NCBI GenBank assembly: GCA_001310715.1
Contig: BAXV01000005.1
Location: 62,001-126,000 of the forward strand
Length of the DNA stretch: 64,000 bases
Direction: 5' to 3'
Source of the DNA: Pseudovibrio sp. JCM 19062
GTDB lineage: Bacteria > Pseudomonadota > Alphaproteobacteria > Rhizobiales > Stappiaceae
In this document: positions 19,347 to 31,181 of the stretch, in pieces
Numbering within the stretch: position 1 is the stretch's first letter
Layout of the letters: every line of letters starts with the position of its first letter
Made by a program: the position numbers and the translations under genes
Notes under the pieces: generated by a model
Told to the model about the DNA's origin: nothing
The model's input: only the letters and a program-made list of their open reading frames with translations
Databases searched by the model: none

Positions 19347-20059
19347 TCACTCTGCCGGATTACGTGGATTGGTTGAGTTGCGTTCGCGCACGATCTGATA
19401 GCCCGGCCGCCATAGGTATCTCGCCGGAGCGCTGAGCATGTGCACCAGACGCGTAAACGGAAAGATGAGCAGGATCGTCAGGCCAACGAACAGGTGCAGC
19501 TTGAAGATCCACGAGGAGCCCGCCACAAAGTCTGCGGAGCCACCTCTGAAGGTGAAGATGCCTTGTGCCCAGCTCATGAACCTGACCATCTCCTCCCCGT
19601 CCAGATGCTGAAGCGACACCGGGATGGTTGCCAAGCCCAGCAGTAGCTGAAAGCCGAGCAGGCAGATGATGAAGGTGTCCATCGGGCTGGAGGTTGCCCT
19701 CACCCGCTCATCATAGAGCCTGCGGTGAATGAGTATCGCTGCACCAATGAATGCGACAACACCAGCAACGCCGCCGACAACAACGGCCAGAATCTGCTTG
19801 GCCTCATGTCCGATACCAAGTGTCTCGAAGATCACAATTGGAGTTAGAAGCCGAACAAATGGCCAAGGAAGATGACCAGCACGCCCACATGGAACAAGAC
19901 CGAGCCCAAGACCAATTGCTTTCGGCTCAACAGTTGGCTGGACCCTGCCCGCCAGCTGTAAGGCTCCCTGTCGTAACGGATAATCGTTCCGACAATCAAA
20001 ACAGAGAGTGCGATGTACGGATATATTCCGAAGACCAGCGTATTGAAGAATCCAGACAT
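19347..20059 (-). CDS. narI: respiratory nitrate reductase gamma subunit, frameshifted
   Basis: Membrane cytochrome b that takes electrons from quinol and passes them to NarH. It starts MSGFFNTLVFGIYPYIALSVLIVGT with five expected membrane helices. Haem ligands fit the His in FHVGVLVIFLGHLFG (helix 2) and later FKLHLFVGLTILLIFPFTRLVH (helix 5). The frame shifts near 19850, after GHLFG. About 237 residues. It begins three bases after narJ ends. Confidence 0.88.
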
Positions 20060-20061
20060 AG

Positions 20062-20783
20062 CTAGTGATCCCCTTGGACATTCGATGGGGTTTCGTCGGG
20101 CGGGCGTCTGTCCGCCGCTCTCATTTGCATTCTCAAGCGATCAGGACCGCAGCTGCCTTCCCCTGCATTGCCGCCAAACTTGACGACCTCCTCCTGCCAA
20201 ATCCGGTCCATGGCTTCCAGATCATTTGGATCGTCATCCGGCTCTGCAAGAATGTTGGACAGGAGCTCTTTGGAAGGAGTAGCCTTGCTGAGTTCGGCGA
20301 CAGCTGCAAAGGCTTCAGCGTAGATTGAGCCTTTCTTCTTGAGGCGCAAGCGGAGTGCCTCGAAGATATGAGCTGTCTGGTGAAGCAGTTCCTTGGCGTC
20401 CGGGAAGGTTGGTGCGCCAGATACTCAAGGAACAGCGGAACATAGTCCGGAAGCTCTGTGGTTTCTGCCGCAAACCCGTTGTTCAGGTACATCTCACGCA
20501 GGTCAACAAGAGCCTGTCCACGGTCCCTGCTCTCACCATGCACGTGTTCAAACAAGTGCAGAGAATGGGATCGTGTGCGATCAAACAGGAACACGTAGCG
20601 CTCCTGTACTTCGTAGAGATCCAGTCCAGCCAGATCATCGCACAGATTGCAGATCATCTTCTTGCCTTTTGATGACAGCAAGCGGTCTGAGTTCAACGCC
20701 TCTTTCAGCGCTGGCAGATCATCCAGCAACTCCCGTGTCGGGTAGTTGAGCAGAAGCGAAAGAACTTTCAGGGAGGTGATCAT
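20062..20783 (-). CDS. narJ: nitrate reductase chaperone NarJ, frameshifted
   Basis: Cytosolic chaperone that inserts the molybdenum cofactor into NarG and escorts NarGH to the membrane. It starts MITSLKVLSLLLNYPTRELLDDL. The conserved TorD/NarJ pattern is seen in LFDRTRSHSLHLFEHVHGESRDRGQAL and ELPDYVPLFLEYLA. The frame changes near 20405. The C-terminal part includes YAEAFAAVAELSKATPS and VKFGGNAGEGSCGPD, a known NarJ ending. About 240 residues. Its ATG overlaps the narH stop. Confidence 0.88.
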
Positions 20784-22320
20784 CCGCGCATCTCCTTAAA
20801 CACATCGCTTGGTGTTGTGACAGTCTTCTTGCGGGTGCCGCCAAACAGGTCGGTGCCATCGCTGCCGCCGGAGCAACCATTGCCAAAGGAGAAGCCGCAG
20901 GAGCCGCGCACATCGTAGGCATCCTCGGAAACTTCACGATGGGTGGTCGGGATGACGAAGCGATCTTCATAGTTGGCGATTGCATGATCTTGTACATGTC
21001 TTCCACCAATTCAGCCGTCAGGCCAACACGTTCCGCAATGGCTTCGTTGACGACGCCATCCACTGACTTGGAGCGCATGTAAGAGCGCATGGCGAGCATC
21101 CGCTCCAGAGCGGTGACGATGGGCTCATCCTTCCCGGCAGTCAGCAGGTTTGAGAGGTAGCGCACCGGAATGCGCATGGAACGGACATCTGGCAGTTCAC
21201 CGTCCCACCCGATCTTGCCAGCTTCAGCAGCTGACTGGATTGGAGAGAGGGGCGGAATGTACCAGACCATTGGCAATGTGCGGTACTCGGGGTGGAGTGG
21301 GAACGCCACTTTCCAGTCGATCGCCATCTTGTAGATCGGGGAAGCCTTCGCCGCGACCAGCCAATCCTCCGGCACGCCATCTTTGCGGGCCTGTTCGATC
21401 ACTTTTGGATCATGCGGATCAAGGAAGACCTTCAGCTGTTGTTCGTAAAGATCCTTCTCATCCTGCGTAGAGGCTGCTTCTTCAATCTTGTCTGCATCAT
21501 AGAGGATCACCCCCAGATACCGGATACGGCCGACACAGGTTTCCGAGCAAACTGTTGGCTGCCCGCTTTCGATACGCGGATAGCAGAAGATGCATTTTTC
21601 TGACTTACCTGAGGACCAGTTGAAATAGATCTTCTTGTAGGGGCAACCAGACACACACATGCGCCAACCACGGCATTTCTCCTGATCAATCAGGACGATA
21701 CCGTCATCTTCGCGCTTGTAGATCGCACCGGATGGGCACGCTGCAACACATGTTGGGTTGAGGCAGTGCTCACACAGGCGCGGCAGGTACATCATGAAGG
21801 TGTTTTCGAATTCGCCGTAGATTTCCTTCTCAATGCCTTCGAAGTTGTAATCCTTGGACCGCTTGGCAAACTCACCGCCGAGAATTTCTTCCCAGTTTGG
21901 ACCCCACTCAATCTTTTCGATACGCTCTCCGGTAATCGCAGACTTGGGCCGCGCGGTTGGGAACTGAGCGCTTTCCGGCGCGCCTTGCAGGTGCTCATAG
22001 TCGAAATCAAAGGGCTCGTAGTAGTCGTCGATTTCAGGCAGATCCGGGTTGGCAAAGATATTCGCCAGAATACGCCATTTGGCCCCCATCTTGGGAATGA
22101 TCTTGCCGTTGTGCTTGCGCACCCAGCCACCATTCCAGCGCTTCTGGTTTTCCCAGTCCTTGGGGTAACCAATACCGGGTTTGGTTTCCACGTTGTTGAA
22201 CCAGGCGTATTCCACGCCTTCGCGGTTGGTCCAAACGTTTTTGCAGGTCACTGAACAGGTGTGGCAGCCGATGCATTTATCCAGGTTCAGTACCTTTGCA
22301 ACTTGTGCGCGGACTTTCAT
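20780..22320 (-). CDS. narH: nitrate reductase beta subunit, frameshifted near C terminus
   Basis: Iron-sulphur electron-transfer subunit between NarI and NarG. It carries the four expected cluster motifs in order: CIGCHTCSVTCKN, CEHCLNPTCVAACPSGA, CRGWRMCVSGCPYKK (a Trp replaces one Cys, giving the [3Fe-4S] cluster) and CIFCYPRIESGQPTVCSETC. Reading is intact to about residue 440 and then shifts near 20985. The restored end is RFVIPTTHREVSEDAYDVRGSCGFSFGNGC and a stop at 20780-20782, overlapping the narJ ATG. About 513 residues, as usual for NarH. Its own ATG overlaps the narG stop. Confidence 0.92.
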
Positions 22321-25300
22321 TCTGCTGCCTCCTGACCACTTTTATCCAGTGGTTCTTCCATCCAGTTCACTTCTTCCAGCTTGTGAACCACAACGAATTC
22401 ATCCCGGTTCGAGCCAACTGTTCCGTAGTAATTGAAGCCGTAGGATTGCTGTGCGTAGCCACCAATCATGTGGGTAGCTTGGTGATCGCTCTGGTGACGG
22501 AGTTATGGATGCCGCCGCGCTGTCCGGTAAGCTCAGAGCCCGGTGTATTCACGATCTTTTCCTGAGCGTGATACATGTAGATCGTGCCTTCCTTCATACG
22601 CTGAGACACGACCGCACGGGCTACAAGTGCGCCATTGATGTTGAAGACCTCGACCCAGTCATTGTCCTCAATCTTGGCTTTCTTCGCATCCACCTCGGAG
22701 ATCCAAACGACCGGTCCTCCGCGATTGAGCGTCAACATCAACAGGTTGTCGGTGTAGGTGGAGTGAATGCCCCACTTCTGGTGCGGAGTGATGAAATTGA
22801 GCACCAGCTGCTTTCTGCCCATTGACTTCTCATTGATCACCGGATGTACGCCTTTGGTGTCAATGGGGGGCCTGTAGACGCAAAAGCCTTCGCCGAATGC
22901 ACGCATCCAGAGGTGATCCTGATACAGCTGCTGGCGGCCTGAGATCGTGCGCCACGGGATCAGTTCATGCACGTTGGTGTAGCCGGCGTTGTAGCAAACA
23001 TGTTCTGATTCAATGCCAGACCATGTTGGAGAGGAGATGATCTTGCGTGGCTGGGCCACAATATCGCGGAAGCGTATCTTCTCTTCTTCCTTTGGCAGGG
23101 CCAGATGCGTGTGGTCTCTGCCTGTGAACTCAGAGAGCGCTGCCCATGCTTTGACAGCCACTTCACCATTGGTTTCCGGTGCAAGAGACAGAACAACTTC
23201 GGTCGCGTCGATATCCGTATCGATCTTCGCGAAGCCTTTGGTTGGACCTTCTTCGAGCACCTTTCCGTTGAGGCCTTTGAGGAGTTCCACTTCGTGCTCG
23301 GTGTTCCAGTTGATGCCTTTGCCACCGTTGCCGAGTTTGTCCATCAATGGACCAAGTGAGGTGAAGCGCTTGTAGATGTTTGAATAATCACGCTCGATCA
23401 CCACAACGTTCGGCATGGTTTTGCCGGGCTGTGGTGTGGTGTCATCCTTTTTCCAATCCTCAACATCAAACGGCTGAGCGATTTCACCGGCTGTATCATG
23501 CAGGATCGGAACAAGGACAACGTCTTTCTCCTTGCCCAGAACCTCCTGAGACACCTCGGAGAATGTTTTGGCTATGCCCTTGAAGATTTCCCAGTCACTG
23601 CGGGCTTCCCATGCAGGATCTGCTGCGCTGGAGAGCGGGTGAATGAAAGGATGCATGTCGGAGGTGTTGAGGTCGTTCTTCTCGTACCACGTCGCTGTGG
23701 GCAGCACGATATCCGAGTAGACGCAGGTGGTGGACATGCGGAAGTCCAGTGTGACGAGCAGGTCCAGTTTGCCTTCAGGCGCTTTGTCGTGCCAGACGGC
23801 TTCCTTGGCCCGCTGGCGCCCTTCCTCTCCCAGATCCTTGCCTAGTACGCCGTGTTCGGTTCCCAGCAGGTGGCGCAGGAAGTACTCGTGGCCTTTACCG
23901 GAGGAGCCCAACAGGTTGGAGCGCCAGACGAACAGGTTACGCGGCCAGTTGGCTTCATGGTCAGGGTCTTCGCAAGACAGCTTGAGACCGCCTGACTTTA
24001 GCTCCTGAGCCACATAGTCTTTTGCTTCTTTGCCGCTTTCCTCAATCGCCTTCGCGACGTCGAGAGAATTGGTCTGCAGTTGTGGAGCCGATGGCAGCCA
24101 CCCCATGCGCTCTGCGCGGATGTTGTAGTCAATCAGGGATGCATCCCAATCGCCATCAGGTGCTGTTGGGGACAGGATTTCGTCGACCTTCACTGTTTCG
24201 TAGCGCCACTGATCTGTGTGTGCATAGAAGAAGGAGGTTGAGTTCATATGGCGCGGTGGGCGGGCCCAATCCAAGGCAAAGGCCAGTGCTGTCCAACCGG
24301 TTTGCGGGCGCAGCTTTTCCTGTCCCACATAGTGGCTCCAACCACCGCCAGATTGACCGATACAGCCACACATCACCAGCAGGTTGATGATGCCACGATA
24401 GCTCATGTCCATGTGGTACCAGTGGTTCAGGCCAGCACCGAGAATGACCATGGAGCGTCCGTTGGTCTTCTCGGCATTGGTTGCGAACTCACGAGCTACC
24501 GTGATGATGTGATCCTTGGGAACACCGGTGATTTTTTCTGCCAAGCTGGGGTATAGGGCAATCCCTCGTCGTAGGACTTGGCGGAGTTTGGATCACCTAG
24601 TCCACGATCCAGACCGTAATTGGCCACGAAGAGGTCGAAGACTGAGGCGACAAGGACCTCCCCCTCGGCCAGTTTGACTTTTTTTGGCAGGGACTTTACG
24701 CACCAGCACACTGTCATGGTTGGTTCCTGCAAAGTGTTCGTGCGCGCGGTTGCCGAAATAGGGGAAGGCGACCTCTGCGATCTCATCATGGTCGGCTTCA
24801 TCAATGAGCGACATGGCAAGATCGGTATCCTTGCCCGTGCCGTCTTTCTCCTCCAGATTCCACTTGCCTTTTTCACCCCAGCGGAAGCCGATGGAGCCGT
24901 GCGGGACCACAATCTTTTTTGCTTTGCGGTCTACGGCGACAGTCTTCCATTCCGGATTATTGGTCTCACCAAGTTTGTCATCAAATTCGGAGGCACGAAG
25001 GAGGCGTTCAGGTATGTACTTGCCGTCTTTTTTTTGACGAGGCGGACCAGCAAAGGCATGTCAGAGTATTTGCGGCAGTAGTCCTCAAAGTATTTTGCCT
25101 GCCTGTCCAAGTGGAACTCACGCAGGATGACGTGGCCCAGAGCCATTGCCAGAGCTGCATCCGTACCCTGCTTGGGGTGGAGCCAAAGGTCGGAGAACTT
25201 GGCCGCTTCCGAGTAATCCGGTGACACGACAACGGACTTGGTGCCTTATAGCGCGCCTCGGTGTAGAAGTGCGCGTCCGGTGTACGGGTTTGAGGCACGT

Positions 25301-26065
25301 TTGAGCCCCATAGCATCAGGAAGCCAGCATTGTACCAGTCGGCAGATTCTGGAACGTCTGTTTGCTCTCCCCATGTTTGCGGTGAAGCGGGAGGGAGATC
25401 GCAGTACCAGTCGTAAAACGACATGCAGGTGCCGCCGATCAGGGACAGGTAGCGGGTTCCTGCGGCGTAGGAGATCATGGACATCGCCGGGATCGGCGAA
25501 AACCCAGCGACGCGGTCTGGTCCCCATTTCTTCGTGGTGTAGGCATTGGCCGCCGCGATGATTTCGTTGACCTCTTCCCATGTGGCCCGCACGAAACCGC
25601 CGTGCCCTCGGATCTTGATGTAATCAGAGCGTTTGGCGGGGTCTTCCTGAATGGCAGCCCATGCTGCGACGGGTGATTTATCCACCCGCTCTTTGCGCCA
25701 GGCTTTGAGCAAGCGGGAGCGGATCAACGGGTGCTTCACGCGGTTGGCGGAGTAGATGTACCAGCTATAACTTGCGCCGCGGGAACAACCGCGTGGCTCA
25801 TGATTGGGCAGGTCCGGGCGGGTGCGCGGGTAATCGGTCTGCTGGGTTTCCCATGTGATGATCCCCCCTTCACGTAGATCTTCCAGGAACAGGACCCTGT
25901 GCAGTTCACCCCATGGGTTGAGCGTACGATTTTGTCGTGCTGCCATCGTTTTCGATAGCTGTCTTCCCAATTTCTGTTCTCGTTTGTTGTAACACCGTGC
26001 CCGTTTGCAAAGGTACCGGTGTCCTGTTTTGCGAAGAAGTTGAGTTTGTCGAGGAGTAGAGACAT
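22317..26065 (-). CDS. narG: respiratory nitrate reductase alpha subunit, multiply frameshifted
   Basis: Catalytic molybdenum subunit on the cytosolic face that reduces nitrate to nitrite. It starts [19 protein letters not shown] at 26065. The [4Fe-4S] FS0 site with one His and three Cys fits [14 protein letters not shown] plus [14 protein letters not shown]. Later landmarks are [64 protein letters not shown] and [17 protein letters not shown]. The reading frame changes at least near 25885, 25245, 25030, 24680 and 24550. Rejoined length is about 1,249 residues, matching the family. The ending ([12 protein letters not shown]) overlaps narH by ATGA. Confidence 0.9.
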
Positions 26066-26090
26066 TTGAAATGCCCTTCACTTTCTTTAG

Positions 26091-27473
26091 TCAGCACGGG
26101 ACGGGGGCGCCCTTACGTGTGTAAAAGTACCAAGTGACCACCACGCAGATCACGTAGTAGATGCCGAATGTCCAAAGCGCGTAATCCGGGTCGCCGGTGT
26201 AGGCGATAGCTGTTCCGTAGGCCTTGGGAACAAAGAAGGCGCCATAAGCAGCGATTGCGGAGGTAAAGGCGATGATAGCCGCCCCTTCCCGCTCTGACTG
26301 GCGCTCGAGAGCGTTTTCATCCAGATGCGGCATGAGGAGCCGGACCCGCTGACGCATGATGCTTGGGATCATCTGGAAGGTGGAGGCATTGCCAACACCT
26401 GTCAGGAAAAACAGTGCCATGAAGCAGGCAAAGAACCCCCAGAAGGCACCAGGCTCTGTCTTGATGTCCAGGAAGACCAGCACGCCAGCAACTGCGACGA
26501 TCATCAGCAGGAAGGTCCAAAAAGTTACACGGCCTCCGCCGAATTTGTCGGAGATCCAACCCGTACCTGCACGGGACAGCGCCCCAACAAGCGGGCCGAG
26601 GAAAGCATAGGAGAGTGCGCTAATCTCCGGAAACTGCGTGTTTATGAGAAGAGGGAAGGCAGCGGAGTAACCGATAAAGCTGCCGAAGGTTCCGGTATAG
26701 AGAACGCACATGATCCAGTTGTGCTTTCTCTTAAAGATGATGGATTGTTCTTTGAAACTAGCCTTGGCATGGGCAATGTCATTCATTCCAAACCATGCTG
26801 CCAGTGTGGAGAGGATAAGAAACGGTACCCAAATGAAACCTGCATTCTGGATCCAGAGTCGACTTCCATCCTCCAGTAATTGAGGGTCACCGCCAATGGC
26901 TCCAAATACGCCAAATGTGACGACCAACGGCACCGCAAACTGCATCACGGAAACACCTAGATTGCCCAGACCAGCGTTGAGCGCCAGTGCATTGCCCTTC
27001 TCCGACTTCGGAAAGAAGTAGGCAATGTTCGCCATTGAGGAGCAAAGTTACCGCCACCAAAGCCGCACAGCAAAGCCAGTACGAGAAATATCTCATAGGG
27101 TGTATCCGTGTCCTGCACCGCGTAGCCAATTCCCAAGGCTGGCAAGAGAAGCGATGCGGTGGTCACGGTCGTCCAAAGGCGGCCACCAAAGATCGGCACC
27201 ATAAAGGAGTAGAAAATCCGGAGAGTTGCACCGGAGAGCCCGGGCAGTGCAGCCAGCAGGAAGAGTTCATTGGTTGTGTAGTCAAAACCGATGCTTGGGA
27301 GCCGCGCGACGACAACACTCCAGACCAACCACACAGAGAATGCGAGCAAGAGAGCGGGAATTGAGATCCAAAGATTTCGGGTCGCAATTGCCTTCTTTCT
27401 TCTCCCAGAATTCCGGGTCATCGGGCCGCCACACAATGAGCGTGTGTCCTTTTTGAATTTCGTCACCAAGCAT
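26091..27473 (-). CDS. narK: nitrate/nitrite transporter NarK (second copy), frameshifted
   Basis: Major-facilitator transporter for nitrate uptake or nitrate/nitrite exchange. It begins MLGDEIQKGHTLIVWRPDDPEFW at 27473 with AAAGGA upstream; this cytosolic opening is typical of NarK2-type proteins. Helices follow from ATRNLWISIPALLLAFSVWLVWSVVV. The nitrate-signature Gly-rich segments are seen near FGGGNFA and KGNALALNAGLGNLGVS. Frame changes lie near 27400 and 27040. About 460 residues with 12 helices. It lies 26 bases upstream of narG. Confidence 0.85.
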
Positions 27474-27514
27474 ACAGTTTTTCCTTTTAGCGATACGCCC
27501 TCTTCAGACTGCAT

Positions 27515-27532
27515 CCAGCAAAGCTTTGCTGG
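27515..27532. repeat. 18-base perfect palindrome between narK copies
   Basis: CCAGCAAAGCTTTGCTGG is self-complementary along its whole length and starts two bases after the narK1 stop codon. In the nar transcript it would fold into a hairpin between the two narK genes, possibly an mRNA-processing or stability element. Confidence 0.6.
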
Positions 27533-27533
27533 T

Positions 27534-28880
27534 TTAGGGGTATTTGTTTGCGAGTGCTGGCTCCTCCGGGTCTTCAAGCGGCTCTTCAGGCAGGTCAGAA
27601 AGGTCCCTTTCTCCCTGTAATTCCGGATAGCGTTTGCGTTCCATTCGGCGGATGGCGACGTGCATCCAAACGGTCGAGATTGCGACAATTCCAAAGAGAA
27701 GCATGAACGGGGACGTCCAGACATTTGTCAGGTCCAGCAGTGCTCCAAAGGCGATGGGCAGGAAGAACCCACCGAGACCACCAATCATGCCTACAAGGCC
27801 GCCTACGGCGCCAACATGGTATGGGTAGTAAACCGGGATGTGTTTGTAGACCGCCGCCTTGCCAAGGCTCATGACAAAACCAAGAACAACGGTAATGGCG
27901 ACGAATTCACCGACGCTGAGTCCTAAACTGAACTCAATTGGCCCTTCAATCCCATCCACCACATAGGAGGCCTCTGGATAGCTGAGCAGGAACAAACAGA
28001 TGAGCGAGACGATGAAGGTGAGGTACATAACAGACCGTGCCCCCCATTTGTCCGACATCCACCCGCCTAGCGCCCTGAAAACAGACCCCGGCAACGAGTA
28101 GAGACCAGCAAACACACCAGCTGTTGTCAGCTCTAGTCCGTAAGCTCCGGTGTAGTAACGCGGTAGGAAGGATGCGAGGCTACGAAGCCGCCAAAGACGA
28201 AGAAATAATAGGTGGCAAACCGCCAGACTTGAAGGTTCTTCAGCGGGGCGAGTTGCTCACGCGCTGAAACTGCTTTTGTGCCTTCCTGCTTGCGCTCTCG
28301 CTGCGCTGGATCATCTTTACTGAACAGGAAGAACAGGACTGCCGTAAGGGCTAAAACCACAGCGTAAATGCGTGCCGTACCTTCCCAACCGACTGCGATT
28401 ACGAGGAATGGTGCGACGAAATTCGTGACCGCTGCACCAGCGTTACCAGCACCGAAAATACCAAGGGCTGTACCCTGCTTTTCTTTCTCAAACCATCTGG
28501 AGACGTAGGTGACGCCAATGATAAAAGAGCCACCGGCCAATCCGAGGCCCAAAGCGGCTAACAAAAATACTTCATATGTGTGCACTGAGGTGAGCAACCA
28601 GACACAAACTGCCGTTAGGAGCATCTGCAGCGGGAACATAAATCGTCCACCAAACTGCTCGGTCCATACACCCAAAAATATGCGGCTGATTGAACCCGTG
28701 AGTACGGGCGTGGCAACCAAGAGGCCGAACTCTGTGTTGTTCAGGCCCAGTTCGCCTTTAATACGCACGCCGATAATGGAAAAAAATGGTCCAGACTGCA
28801 AAGCAAATCGTGAAAGCAAAGGTACTAAGACCCAATGCCCTGTATTGATCCGACCGTGTAACACCCTCAAGTGAATGCAT
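27534..28880 (-). CDS. narK: nitrate/nitrite transporter NarK (first copy), frameshifted
   Basis: Major-facilitator transporter of the NarK1 type, thought to couple nitrate uptake to protons. It starts MHSLEGVTRSDQYRALGLSTFAFTICFAVWTIFF at 28880. Signature segments are LLVATPVLTGSISRIFLGVWTEQFGGR and GLGLAGGSFIIGVTYVSRWFEKEKQGTALGIFGAGNAG, then FVMSLGKAAVYKHIPVYYPYHVGAVGGLVGMIGGLGGFF. Frames shift near 28790 and 28165. The C terminus is acidic (DLPEEPLEDPEEP). About 448 residues. NarK1 and NarK2 are often adjacent or fused in alphaproteobacteria. It heads the nar operon. Confidence 0.87.
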
Positions 28881-29115
28881 CGTATTTGGTCCTGAATCCC
28901 AGCAGGAAAGAAATCCACTTAGAATTTCAGGAGCACTAGCACCCAAAAGTAGCGCAACTCATAGGATGAACATGATGAAACTAGTAAATTTAGGATATAA
29001 CTCAGCGTAAATCATCGTGTACTTGGGTATGCCCGCAGACAGAAATACGGCTATCCACGACCCGGTGATGCTGGTATGCTTCTTTGAAGAAAACGGGGAT
29101 TTCAAAGTTAAAGCA

Positions 29116-30060
29116 ATGTCTTACATCAACAATGTCAGGATGTTCGTGCGCGTGTTTGAGCTGGGCAGCATGTCTGCTGCGGCCAGAGATATGCATGTTT
29201 CACCAGCTGTTGCTTCCTCCCGTATTGGTGAGCTTGAGAAACACCTTGGAATCCGACTGTTCAACCGCACCACCGCACTGTGCAACCCACTGAACAAGGT
29301 AGTATTTTTTATCCCGGCGCCCAAAAAAATGCTGGAAGCAATGGAAGAAGCTGAAGCTGCGGTTCATGAGGTGACAAACACGCCGCGCGGTTCGATTTTT
29401 GTCTCTGCACCGCTTGGAATTGGGAGACGTTTAATCGCACCCCTTATTCCAGAATTTCATGTGTCTTATCCAGAGGTACATGTGCGTCTCAGGCTGTCAG
29501 ATCGTCCCGTTGATATTACCAATGAGGGTTTGGATCTGGCCTTTGTTCTGGGACATTTGGCAAACTCAGAATTACGATTAAAGAAGCTGGCTGATTGCCC
29601 ACGGGTATTGTGTGCCTCTCCTGCTTATCTTGAGGATCGCGAGACGCCACAACACGGTGTTGACCTGCAGCACGGCAAGCATAACTGTCTGCTGCTTCAG
29701 TTTCCCGGATCCTCCGAAAACAGGTGGGTGTTACAAACTTCAGAGGGTCTGCAAAGCTTTGAGGTTACAGGACCTTATACCTCTGATGATGGGGACGTGC
29801 TGGTTGACTGGGCTTTAGACAATCGCGGCATCATCAACGCGCCTTTGTTTGATGTGGTGGATCATTTGCTGAGCCGGCAGCTCGTCACGGTATGTCCCGA
29901 GACACCGCCAATTGATGCGCAACTGGCCTGCCTGTTTCCGCACAAGCGATATCAGGATCCAAAGATCCGGTTATTTCTCGAGTTCATTAGTGAACGGTTG
30001 AAGGCATACTTAAAAGACAAGAGCGCTCATTACGTCCGTGAGAAACTCCAGTTTTCGTAG
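29116..30060 (+). CDS. LysR-type transcriptional regulator
   Basis: Regulator with an N-terminal helix-turn-helix (MSYINNVRMFVRVFELGSMSAAARDMHVSPAVASSRIGELEKHLGIRLFNRTT) and a C-terminal ligand-binding domain of periplasmic-protein type. Residues about 58-75 read ALCNPLNKVVFFIPAPKK, which is out of pattern. A missing C near 29275 and an extra A in the run of seven A near 29325 would convert it to RTVQPTEQGSIFYPGAQKM, the family consensus. So this frame stays open only because two shifts cancel. About 314 residues. It is divergent from narK1; its target is not evident. Confidence 0.85.
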   Translation: MSYINNVRMFVRVFELGSMSAAARDMHVSPAVASSRIGELEKHLGIRLFNRTTALCNPLNKVVFFIPAPKKMLEAMEEAEAAVHEVTNTPRGSIFVSAPLGIGRRLIAPLIPEFHVSYPEVHVRLRLSDRPVDITNEGLDLAFVLGHLANSELRLKKLADCPRVLCASPAYLEDRETPQHGVDLQHGKHNCLLLQFPGSSENRWVLQTSEGLQSFEVTGPYTSDDGDVLVDWALDNRGIINAPLFDVVDHLLSRQLVTVCPETPPIDAQLACLFPHKRYQDPKIRLFLEFISERLKAYLKDKSAHYVREKLQFS

Positions 30061-30327
30061 AGTTCCGCGAAACACTTTCAAGATTATTTTGATAATCCAA
30101 CCCATTTATTAGGCTACGCTATCAATAGGAGGCGTTTGGTGTATCGGTCGGCTGCCAGGCTTTCAGAACACGTTTGATGCCAGCACCCGAACCAGTGCTT
30201 CAACACTGCCAAGTCGTTCCCCAATCCGGCACTGGCACCTCCCACTGATTTGGAACTTAAGTACATCCCAACCTCCGTACGCACTGCGTCTTGGAGATCG
30301 GGATGTCTTTCAGGAATGGCCTTGCTC

Positions 30328-31175
30328 ATGAGTACGCAACATCTGCCCGCTTCTTCCCTATATTCTCCCAGTGGAGGTTTGCCGCCGCAAACTCAGGTTA
30401 TGACAGATAGAGCCGTGTTTACGGATGCCTATGCCGTTATACCAAAGGCGTGATGCGCGATATCGTTACCTCAAACCTACCGTTTTGGGATGGGACACGT
30501 GCCTGGGTCCTTGCCCGCCCCCTCTCCGGCTTTGCGGAGACCTTCTCGCAATACATCATGGAGATTCAACCCGAAGGTGGCTCCCACAAACCGGAACCGG
30601 ACCCGGAGGCTGAAGGAGTGTTTTTTGTCGTCCAAGGGGAGATTACAGTGGATCTTGGCGGGAAATCTCATAGCCTGCCCGAAGGCGGGTATGCCTACCT
30701 GCCTGCCGGCGCTGCCTACGAAGTGCGTAACAAGAGCGGTGTGCCTGCAGTCTTCCATTGGGTGCGCAAGCGTTATGAAGTTGTCGAGGGGATCTCCAAG
30801 CCAGAGGCCTTCTTCACCCACGAGAAAGATGCTGTGGTTGCACCTATGCCGGACACCAATGGAGCATGGGCGACCACCCGTTTTGTCGATCCAACTGACA
30901 TACGGCACGATATGCACGTTAACATCGTCAGCTTTGAGCCGGGTGGCTGTATTCCCTTTGCAGAAACCCATGTGATGGAACACGGGCTTTATGTGCTGGA
31001 AGGCAAAGCGGTCTATCGGCTCAACTCTGACTGGGTGGAAGTGGAGGCCGGCGACTTTATGTGGTTGCGCGCCTTTTGCCCGCAAGCCTGCTACGCTGGT
31101 GGACCAACGCGGTTTCGCTATCTGCTATACAAAGACGTTAACCGTCATGCCCAGCTGGGCTCGTTCCTGAGGTGA
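30328..31175 (+). CDS. allE: (S)-ureidoglycine aminohydrolase, frameshifted
   Basis: Bicupin manganese enzyme of purine (ureide) breakdown: (S)-ureidoglycine to (S)-ureidoglycolate plus ammonia. It begins MSTQHLPASSLYSPSGGLPPQTQVMTDRAVFTDAYAVIPK. One base (G) is missing near 30451, after which GVMRDIVTSNLPFWDGTRAWVLARPLSGF continues. Cupin metal motifs are visible in EGGSHKPEPDPEAEGVFFVVQGE and GGCIPFAETHVMEHGLYVLEGKAVYRL. About 282 residues. It is followed after six bases by ureidoglycolate lyase. Confidence 0.88.
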
Positions 31176-31181
31176 TCGGCA

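Noticed and set aside
30114..30329. Minus-strand 71-codon frame upstream of allE
   Set aside because: No resemblance to a known family and no clear start signal; it overlaps the allE leader.
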